Source of the DNA: Balneolales bacterium
GTDB lineage: Bacteria; Bacteroidota; Rhodothermia; Balneolales; Natronogracilivirgulaceae
DNA length: 5,566 nt
Reading direction: 5' to 3'
Assembly: GCA_007116685.1 (NCBI GenBank)
Contig: SKIC01000079.1
Coordinates: 1 to 5,566, forward strand
The translations under genes and the position numbers were made by a program. The notes beneath the pieces were generated by a model. It made no database searches. It was not told where the DNA came from and saw only the letters and a program-made list of their open reading frames with translations. This document shows, one piece after another, positions 1 to 4,093 of the stretch (positions within the stretch are counted from its first letter, which is position 1; each line of letters starts with the position of its first letter).

Positions 1-792
1 ACGGTCTTACAGTCGAAATTTGATGCGGTTATTCTGGCAGGTGGCGCAACCATCCCCCGCGATTTACAAATAGAAGGACGAAACGCCAAAAGAATTCATT
101 ACGCAATGGATTTCCTTCATGCCGATACTAAAAGTTTGCTCGATTCTAATCATTATGACGGTAAATTTATCTCCGCCAAAGACAAACACGTTATCGTAAT
201 TGGTGGTGGAGATACCGGAACAGACTGCGTTGCTACTTCTCTACGCCATAAATGTGCTACGCTTACGCAATTTGAAATCATGCCTAAACCACCTGAAGGA
301 CGAGATAGCGCGAATCCATGGCCGGAATGGCCTAATGTATACAAACTGGATTATGGTCAGGAAGAAGCCAAAGCCAAGTTTGGAGATGACCCACGTCAGT
401 ACGAAATCATGACCAAAAAATTCACTAGCGACAAAAACGGCAATGTGAAGGAATTACATACGGTACAGATTACCTGGAAAAAAGACGAGAATGGCCGACA
501 TTATCCATCAGAAGTAAAAGGCTCTGAAAAAGTATGGAAAGCAGATTTGGTATTATTGGCTATGGGATTTACCGGACCTGAACATCCTGTACTTGATCAA
601 TTAGGCATAGAAAAAGACGAACGCTCAAATGCCAAAGCAGAACACGAAGTATACACCACCAATGTAGAAGGCGTTTTTGCAGCTGGTGATATGAGACGAG
701 GTCAAAGTCTGGTCGTTTGGGCTATTAACGAAGGGCGCGGTGTAGCCAGAGAATGTGACAAGTTCCTAATGGGCGCTACTAATTTGCCTTAA
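1..792 (+). CDS. gltD: Glutamate synthase small subunit GltD, C-terminal part (5' end outside window)
   Basis: This reading frame is open from base 1, and its start lies upstream of the window. About 263 residues are visible; the family is usually near 480-490, so the N-terminal Fe-S domain and the first dinucleotide fold are missing. GltD passes electrons from NAD(P)H through FAD to the large subunit GltB, which makes glutamate from 2-oxoglutarate and glutamine in the cytoplasm. The visible part carries AMDFL at partial residues 35-39, a nucleotide-binding GGGDTG near residues 68-73 followed by TDCVATSLRH, and the C-terminal FAD motif AAGDMRRGQSLVVWAINEGR near residues 227-246. Those motifs fit GltD well; related FAD/NAD oxidoreductases of the same superfamily are less likely. 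A gltB gene would be expected upstream. The TAA stop at 790-792 directly abuts the stop codon of the convergent gene on the other strand. Confidence 0.95.
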   Translation, partial: TVLQSKFDAVILAGGATIPRDLQIEGRNAKRIHYAMDFLHADTKSLLDSNHYDGKFISAKDKHVIVIGGGDTGTDCVATSLRHKCATLTQFEIMPKPPEGRDSANPWPEWPNVYKLDYGQEEAKAKFGDDPRQYEIMTKKFTSDKNGNVKELHTVQITWKKDENGRHYPSEVKGSEKVWKADLVLLAMGFTGPEHPVLDQLGIEKDERSNAKAEHEVYTTNVEGVFAAGDMRRGQSLVVWAINEGRGVARECDKFLMGATNLP

Positions 793-1029
793 TCAGACAT
801 CAACAAGTTCGGGGGCTTTGATTGCCTTAATTTTTTCCAGCAGGGATTTGAATTTGTAGGAAACAATTAAGTTAACAAGGCCACCAACAATACAGATAAA
901 TCCTGTTGCCTGACCAACCAAACCAGCAAAACTAACTTCTCCCCAGAAGGTGTATAGATTTTGCACGCCAACCAAAAAAACGACAATTCCTGTTACCAAT
1001 GTGACAATGTAGAGGAATTTATATTTCAT
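793..1029 (-). CDS. Small two-helix membrane protein of unknown function
   Basis: I do not recognise this 78-residue protein. It has a short basic start (MKYK), a first hydrophobic segment at about residues 5-24, a polar/aromatic turn (NLYTFWGE, 24-31), a second hydrophobic segment at about 34-57, and a charged, probably amphipathic tail (YKFKSLLEKIKAIKAPELVDV). It is therefore very probably an inner-membrane hairpin. The ATG shares the four bases ATGA with the stop of thpR, and an AGGA lies six bases before the ATG inside the thpR coding region, so translation is very likely coupled to thpR. The TGA stop (793-795) abuts the gltD stop with no spacer. Expression as a real gene is supported by the overlap geometry, the membrane topology and the ribosome-binding site, not by homology I can name. 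Confidence 0.8.
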   Translation of the reverse strand: MKYKFLYIVTLVTGIVVFLVGVQNLYTFWGEVSFAGLVGQATGFICIVGGLVNLIVSYKFKSLLEKIKAIKAPELVDV

Positions 1030-1589
1030 AAAACATCCTGATAGTGAGATACGGTGTGATAACTTGCGACTTGAGTGTGTATGGCGCCCTTTTGAGATAA
1101 TCTGCTGGAAAACAATGCGAAATTATCTACTGAGAATTCTTTGAGGCTTTTTTCTTGGTAATTCTGAATCAATGTATTTACGCTATTCATATCAGCGTTA
1201 GGTCTGAGACGTGCCAAAGAAATATGTGGTACAAAAGCACGAGTGTCGCAATCCACACCCATTGAAAACAAAATATCCTGAATTTCATCTCTCAGTGTTT
1301 GTAAAGCCTCGGTAACATCTACTTTTGCATACAATACATGCGGTTGGTTTTGAGAGTTATGAAAAACATCCAAACCCTGACCTCTTATCGAAAAAGCCTC
1401 AGGAATTATCATACCCAACTGAGTTTTGATTTGCCGATACATCCAAACATTCACATCCCCAATAAAGGTAAGCGTGATGTGATATTGATTATTAGCTACC
1501 CAATGTACGCCCTGAATATCCATAGTAACACCGCTCAGTTCTTGTACGGTCTCATCGGGAACAGATATAGCAGTGAATAGACGTATCAT
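1026..1589 (-). CDS. thpR: RNA 2',3'-cyclic phosphodiesterase (2H phosphoesterase, LigT/ThpR family)
   Basis: ThpR-family enzymes hydrolyse RNA 2',3'-cyclic phosphate ends to 2'-phosphates and can join 2'-5' ends in vitro; they are cytoplasmic. The 187-residue product is the usual length. Both signature H-x-T/S-x motifs of the 2H superfamily are present: HITL at residues 37-40 and HISL at residues 122-125, the latter in the family-typical context PHISLARLR. The segment GLDVFHNSQNQPHVLYAKV also fits the family. I chose the ATG at 1589 because the product then begins MIRLFTAISVP, the normal N-terminus. The frame stays open for nine more codons to a TTG at 1616, but those residues (IKTLHYPF) do not resemble the family. 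No clear Shine-Dalgarno precedes 1589. The gene ends in ATGA, shared with the small membrane protein gene downstream, so the two form an operon. Confidence 0.92.
   Translation of the reverse strand: MIRLFTAISVPDETVQELSGVTMDIQGVHWVANNQYHITLTFIGDVNVWMYRQIKTQLGMIIPEAFSIRGQGLDVFHNSQNQPHVLYAKVDVTEALQTLRDEIQDILFSMGVDCDTRAFVPHISLARLRPNADMNSVNTLIQNYQEKSLKEFSVDNFALFSSRLSQKGAIHTQVASYHTVSHYQDVL
1036..1039 (-). promoter_or_regulatory. Ribosome-binding site inside thpR for the 78-residue membrane protein
   Basis: On the minus strand this is AGGA, followed by TGTTTT and the ATG at 1029. It sits in the last codons of thpR and, with the ATGA overlap, decides the start of the downstream small gene and suggests reinitiation by the same ribosomes. 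Confidence 0.55.
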
Positions 1590-1755
1590 AAATGGATAAT
1601 GGAGTGTTTTTATCAAACATTTCGAAAATAATAAAAGATCATCAAATTTCGAATTCTCCTAGAAAATTAAATGCTTCGCTTGGAAATGAAATCTCACATT
1701 AGTAACGTTCAAACGTAATTAGATACAACTTATTTATTCATTTATTATCGTAACT
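1590..1755. promoter_or_regulatory. Divergent intergenic region between thpR and the thioredoxin-like gene
   Basis: This 166-base A+T-rich region must hold the promoters of both divergent units, unless either is read from further away. I find no convincing Bacteroidota-type promoter (TTTG, then TAnnTTTG) on either strand. The nearest is TATTTTCG on the minus strand at 1623-1630, with one mismatch and no correctly spaced partner. Two direct copies of ATTTCGAA, each with the palindromic core TTCGAA, lie at 1619-1626 and 1646-1653. A 12-bp dyad, ACGTT-CA-AACGT, lies at 1705-1716, about 40 bases before the plus-strand start. Either could be an operator, but this is inference. Confidence 0.4.
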
Positions 1756-2310
1756 ATGAAATTCCTTTTCGCAATTTTTGCTTTTCTTTTGATTTCATCT
1801 TCACCCCTTGCGGCGCAAAGCTGGGTAGATAACATTTACCAACGCTTCGCTGATGGTAACGAACGTGTTAATCAAGTAAGTAATGTTATTGAAAGTTTTG
1901 TTGGTCAAGAAGCACCGTCAATTTCATTTCGTAATATTGATGAAGACAACTTAACTCGCCTTGAGGCTTATCGCGGTACTCCTGTTTTGGTAGTCTCATT
2001 CAGGTCTACTTGCTATTTCTGTGTGCAGTTAGTTCCTGAAATTGAGAGATTAGAAGAGACTTATGACTTATCCGAACTTCAGGTTTTACATATCTCCCAG
2101 GAAAATGAAAGAACACTCAAAGCATTTCGTGATCAGTACAATGTAAAAAGCGATATGGCCATCGGTGCAAATGTTTTGAATTTCCCGGCACCTTTTCAAA
2201 TCCGCATAACACCTACTATTATTTTGGTTGATGCTGAGGGTATTATCAGAGAAACCTGGATTGGTGCTGTTCCCTATGAAATTCTTAGCCAAAGTGTTGC
2301 CAGCTTATAA
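1756..2310 (+). CDS. Exported thioredoxin-like (TlpA/ResA-type) protein with CYFC active site
   Basis: This is a 184-residue protein with an N-terminal signal peptide (MKFLF, hydrophobic to about residue 17, then PLAAQS; probable cleavage near residues 20-22), so it acts outside the cytoplasm. The mature part shows a TlpA/AhpC-type thioredoxin fold. It has APSISF at 53-58 near its start, the strand TPVLVVSFRS at 75-84 leading into the CxxC motif C86-Y-F-C89, the helix VQLVPEIERLEETY, the strand LQVLHIS, and the cis-proline loop TPT with P153 followed by the strand IILVDAEG. Such proteins reduce, oxidise or isomerise disulfides, or deliver electrons for metalloprotein maturation. The residue before the first cysteine is threonine, not the usual tryptophan, and the dipeptide YF is unusual, so the redox role cannot be assigned. 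There is no lipobox cysteine. No Shine-Dalgarno is seen; the ATG is fixed by the signal peptide. It lies two bases from the DUF2721 gene and is probably co-transcribed with it. Confidence 0.85.
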   Translation: MKFLFAIFAFLLISSSPLAAQSWVDNIYQRFADGNERVNQVSNVIESFVGQEAPSISFRNIDEDNLTRLEAYRGTPVLVVSFRSTCYFCVQLVPEIERLEETYDLSELQVLHISQENERTLKAFRDQYNVKSDMAIGANVLNFPAPFQIRITPTIILVDAEGIIRETWIGAVPYEILSQSVASL

Positions 2311-2312
2311 TT

Positions 2313-2702
2313 ATGCAGCTTGAACTAAGTACACCGGCTCTCCTTTTCCCTGCTATCTCTCTTTTATTGCTGGCTTATACCAGTAGATTTCTGACGATAG
2401 CGAATCTGATTCGTAGTTTGCACGCCAGTTATTTGGATAATCCCAAATCTGTAATTGCCGGACAAATTGCGAATCTACGAAAGCGAGTTGTACTTATCAA
2501 GAAAATGCAGATTTGGGGAGTCGCAAGTCTACTCTTGTGCGTGGTCTGCATGTTTCTTTTGTTCGTTGATTATTATCTGATAGGCGCCATCATTTTTGGA
2601 ATCAGCCTGATAATGCTTGCGATATCGCTGTTCCAGTCTATCCTCGAAATTCGAATTTCTACAGATGCCTTGAATATCGAATTGAGTGATATGGAGAATT
2701 AA
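2313..2702 (+). CDS. DUF2721 family integral membrane protein
   Basis: This 129-residue protein has three predicted membrane helices: about residues 8-27 (ALLFPAISLLLLAY), 67-86 (IWGVASLLLCVVCMFLLFV) and 88-110 (YLIGAIIFGISLIMLAISLF). The loop between helices 1 and 2 carries IANLIRSLHASY and QIANLRKRVVLI (about 29-62). This pattern, together with the length and topology, matches my memory of DUF2721, a family of unknown function. The loop is rich in Arg/Lys and is probably cytoplasmic. The ATG follows the TAA of the thioredoxin-like gene after two bases and has no Shine-Dalgarno of its own, so it is probably translated by ribosomes finishing the upstream gene. The last codons and the stop lie inside a perfect inverted repeat. 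The function is unknown; the pairing with an exported thioredoxin suggests an envelope role, but only by proximity. Confidence 0.82.
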   Translation: MQLELSTPALLFPAISLLLLAYTSRFLTIANLIRSLHASYLDNPKSVIAGQIANLRKRVVLIKKMQIWGVASLLLCVVCMFLLFVDYYLIGAIIFGISLIMLAISLFQSILEIRISTDALNIELSDMEN

Positions 2703-2717
2703 GCTCTCCATATCACT
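2685..2717 (+). repeat. 13-bp perfect inverted repeat enclosing the stop codon of the DUF2721 gene
   Basis: AGTGATATGGAGA at 2685-2697 is exactly complementary to TCTCCATATCACT at 2705-2717, with a 7-base loop that contains the TAA stop. It is an RNA hairpin at the very end of the operon. It is not followed directly by a T-run. A second small stem, ACTGT-CGCG-GCAGT (2715-2728, one G-U pair), shares three bases with its 3' arm and is followed by AATTTTTT, so the two structures partly exclude each other. A role in mRNA 3'-end protection or in helping termination is possible. Confidence 0.8.
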
Positions 2718-2737
2718 GTCGCGGCAGTAATTTTTTA

Positions 2738-2772
2738 CCTCCCCAAACCCTTCCAAAGGAGGGGCTTTTTTT
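2738..2772 (+). terminator. Intrinsic terminator of the thioredoxin-like/DUF2721 operon
   Basis: CCCTTCC (2748-2754), loop AAA and GGAGGGG (2758-2764) form a seven-pair stem with one G-U pair, followed by C and seven T (2766-2772). The upstream CCTCC at 2738-2742 can alternatively pair with GGAGG at 2758-2762. On the minus strand there is no T-run after the stem, so it should stop plus-strand transcription only. The CCTCCCC...GGAGGGG layout resembles a C/G-rich extragenic motif I remember as frequent in Bacteroidota genomes; this is not checked. Confidence 0.8.
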
Positions 2773-2789
2773 AGTTTTCGCAGATTAGT

Positions 2790-3644
2790 TTAGTACTTAT
2801 AAAATCCTTCTCCGGTTTTGTCGCCTAGTTTGCCGGCATCTACCATTTTTACGAGTAAGGGGCATGGACGGTATTTTGGATCGGCAAAGCCGTCGTAAAG
2901 CACACGCAGAATATCCAAACAAACATCCAAGCCGATAAAATCAGCCAGTCGCAATGGTCCCATAGGATGTGCCATGCCTAGTTTCATTACTTCGTCTACA
3001 TTTTCCGGTGTTGCTACGCCTTCATAGACACAGAAAATGGCTTCGTTTATCATTGGCATCAAAACTCTGTTCGATACAAAACCCGGAGCATCATTAACAT
3101 AAACGGGTGTTTTGCCTAATTTTTTGGAGAGATTTTCGATGACTTCGTACGTTTCATCTGAGGTATCAAGTCCATTAACAACCTCAACCAACTTCATCAC
3201 CGGCACGGGATTAAAAAAGTGCATACCTATGACTTTCTCGCTTCTCTCCTTCACCACACCTGCCAATTTTGTGATAGAAATCGAGGAAGTGTTAGAAGCA
3301 AGGATGGTTTCCTCTGAAGTAACCTCTGCCAGTTCTTTGAAGATTTTAGTCTTGAGATCAAAATTTTCATTCACAGCCTCCACCACAAGTTGCACAGAGT
3401 CAGCACCTGATTTTATATCCGTAAAGGTCTGAATCCTGGAAAGAGCAGCGTCTTTATCGGATTCTGAAATCTTATCCTTCGCAACCATTCTGCTCAGATT
3501 TTTATCGATAGTGGCCAAAGCTCTATCGAGACTACCTTGGTTAACATCAATTAAATTGACTTTAAATCCGGACTGCGCAAAAACGTGAGCGATGCCATTC
3601 CCCATTGTTCCGGCACCAATTACAGCAACTTTAGTGATTTCCAT
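2790..3644 (-). CDS. hbd: 3-hydroxybutyryl-CoA dehydrogenase (3-hydroxyacyl-CoA dehydrogenase family)
   Basis: This cytoplasmic enzyme interconverts (S)-3-hydroxyacyl-CoA and 3-oxoacyl-CoA with NAD(P), in butyrate-type metabolism or beta-oxidation. The 284-residue length is normal for the stand-alone family. The N-terminal Rossmann fold (about 1-186) has the dinucleotide loop GAGTMG at 10-15 and D33 at the end of the second strand, where NAD-preferring members bind the adenosine ribose. Active-site residues align in spacing with those of the mammalian enzyme: S121 in SNTSS, H142 in GMHFFNPVPVMKLVEVV, E154, and N192 in PGFVSNR. The C-terminal helical domain follows, with AHPMGPLRLADFIGLD and the ending GDKTGEGFYKY. 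The start is fixed by MEITKVAVIGAG. The gene stands alone, with no thiolase, crotonase or acyl-CoA dehydrogenase visible, so the chain-length preference cannot be told from context. hbd, paaH, fadB2 and mmgB are all symbols used for such genes; hbd is used here for convenience. Confidence 0.95.
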   Translation of the reverse strand: MEITKVAVIGAGTMGNGIAHVFAQSGFKVNLIDVNQGSLDRALATIDKNLSRMVAKDKISESDKDAALSRIQTFTDIKSGADSVQLVVEAVNENFDLKTKIFKELAEVTSEETILASNTSSISITKLAGVVKERSEKVIGMHFFNPVPVMKLVEVVNGLDTSDETYEVIENLSKKLGKTPVYVNDAPGFVSNRVLMPMINEAIFCVYEGVATPENVDEVMKLGMAHPMGPLRLADFIGLDVCLDILRVLYDGFADPKYRPCPLLVKMVDAGKLGDKTGEGFYKY

Positions 3645-3659
3645 AACTTCATTAGATTA

Positions 3660-3740
3660 GTTTAAAAAAGCGGTTTTTCTTCGCCAAGAAGGTACAAAAA
3701 CCCTGACTGCTTTACTTTCTTTTTTTAGGATTTTTTAAAC
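3660..3740. repeat. 81-bp segment bounded by 10-bp perfect inverted repeats, with an internal hairpin
   Basis: GTTTAAAAAA at 3660-3669 is the exact reverse complement of TTTTTTAAAC at 3731-3740. Inside, GGTTTTT (3672-3678) pairs with AAAAACC (3696-3702), and CTTC (3679-3682) pairs with GAAG (3688-3691) around the loop GCCAA, with a one-sided GTAC bulge. I see no flanking target duplication. It lies 15 bases upstream of the hbd-type start and would be in its 5' leader or promoter. The arms are low in complexity, which lowers their significance. Confidence 0.5.
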
Positions 3741-3799
3741 CACCAGCCCCACCGCAGTGATCCTCACGCAGCGTAACATATTCCGATAAAAAAAGTATC

Positions 3800-3866
3800 G
3801 CCCCTCCGGGGCTATTAGAATTTATTGGAATTCTACATTCTACAAAGATTTCGCTCCTCTGGAGCT
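3800..3866 (-). repeat. Extragenic palindrome tandem dimer, left copy (reads leftward)
   Basis: Read on the minus strand, the first unit has the stem GCTCC-AGA-GGAGC (3853-3865), then GAAATCTTTGTAGAATGTAGAAT. After a linker with its own 7-bp inverted repeat (TAGAATT/AATTCTA, 3816-3835) comes the second unit, GCCCC-GGA-GGGGC (3800-3812). The unit starts are 53 bases apart. Past 3800 the minus strand reads GATAC and then seven T, so the second unit could also end transcripts of the SGNH operon. Elements of this form are, from memory, common between genes in Bacteroidota. Confidence 0.75.
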
Positions 3867-3911
3867 AAATCGTAAATCTATTATTGCTTTAAATAAGGCT
3901 ATATGTCAATA

Positions 3912-3919
3912 TATCTTTG
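3912..3919 (+). promoter_or_regulatory. Possible Bacteroidota-type -7 element in the spacer between the repeat dimers
   Basis: TATCTTTG matches the known Bacteroidota -7 consensus TAnnTTTG exactly. The only upstream TTG (3884-3886) is 25 bases away, longer than the usual spacing, and two or three chance matches are expected in a window this size. If active, it would transcribe the right-hand palindromes. Weak call. Confidence 0.2.
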
Positions 3920-3969
3920 CGACCATGATTTTAAATAACTATAAAATTTCATCAAGGCTGATTGGCCAT

Positions 3970-4045
3970 AATCCCAGAGGGATGCCACCTTTGTAGCAAC
4001 AATAGCAATAACAAATCCCACAGCTCCGGAGGAGCGGTACCTCTT
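3970..4045 (+). repeat. Extragenic palindrome tandem dimer, right copy (reads rightward)
   Basis: The first unit has the stem ATCCC-AGA-GGGAT (3971-3983), then GCCACCTTTGTAGCAACAATAG. The second unit has GCTCC-GGA-GGAGC (4023-4035), then GGTACCTCTTATAAG, a decayed tail. The unit starts are 52 bases apart, and the linker aligns with that of the left dimer (TTTGTAG, then TAGnAAT, then AAATCC or AAATTC). CTTTGTAG at 3989-3996 is the exact reverse complement of CTACAAAG at 3840-3847, so the two dimers form an imperfect inverted pair. Confidence 0.75.
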
Positions 4046-4056
4046 ATAAGTCTTCC

Positions 4057-4084
4057 AAAAAACTCCGAACAAAAATCACCTCGG
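4057..4084 (-). terminator. Weak candidate terminator after the SGNH hydrolase gene
   Basis: On the minus strand, CCGA (4081-4084) can pair with TCGG (4065-4068) across 12 bases and is followed by AG and six T (4057-4062). It lies 10 bases past the SGNH stop. The four-pair stem is short, and the palindrome with seven T at 3789-3812 is an equally good stop point. Confidence 0.25.
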
Positions 4085-4093
4085 CGGGTAACT

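Larger units (their letters stand above)
3645..4093. other. 449-base non-coding region with structured repeats
   Basis: This region lies between the start of the hbd-type gene and the end of the SGNH hydrolase gene. It holds an 81-bp segment bounded by inverted repeats (3660-3740), a degenerate palindrome (GTGA-TCC-TCAC, 3757-3767), two tandem dimers of short palindromes pointing away from each other (3800-3866 and 3970-4045) and an A+T-rich spacer between them. The open stretches across it are short and run through the palindromes. I see no convincing gene. The promoter of the hbd-type gene should lie in 3645-3800, but I cannot identify its elements. Confidence 0.7.

Noticed and set aside
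200..412. Second plus-strand frame within gltD, and other out-of-frame stretches in gltD and the SGNH gene
   Set aside because: They overlap strongly supported genes in another frame and show no recognisable protein pattern.
1590..1616. Upstream TTG start extending ThpR by nine residues
   Set aside because: The family N-terminus begins at the MIRLFTAI segment (ATG 1589), and TTG starts are rare when an ATG is available.
1613..1642. 9-codon minus-strand leader peptide before thpR, preceded by AGGAGA at 1655-1660
   Set aside because: The spacing from AGGAGA to the ATG is 12 bases, longer than usual, and the peptide has no regulatory amino-acid run or attenuator stem.
3112..3432. 106-codon open frame on the plus strand
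   Set aside because: It lies entirely antisense to the dehydrogenase, whose catalytic residues are all in place. Its product is low in complexity (Ser/Thr/Val rich) with no family features.
3925..3996. 23-codon frame after the TATCTTTG motif
   Set aside because: It is very short, has no ribosome-binding site, and its stop is supplied by the repeat tail; kept only as a remark in a finding.
3800..4045. CRISPR array
   Set aside because: There are only four short palindromes in two opposite orientations, with homologous rather than unique linkers; repeat length and spacing do not fit, and no cas gene is present.
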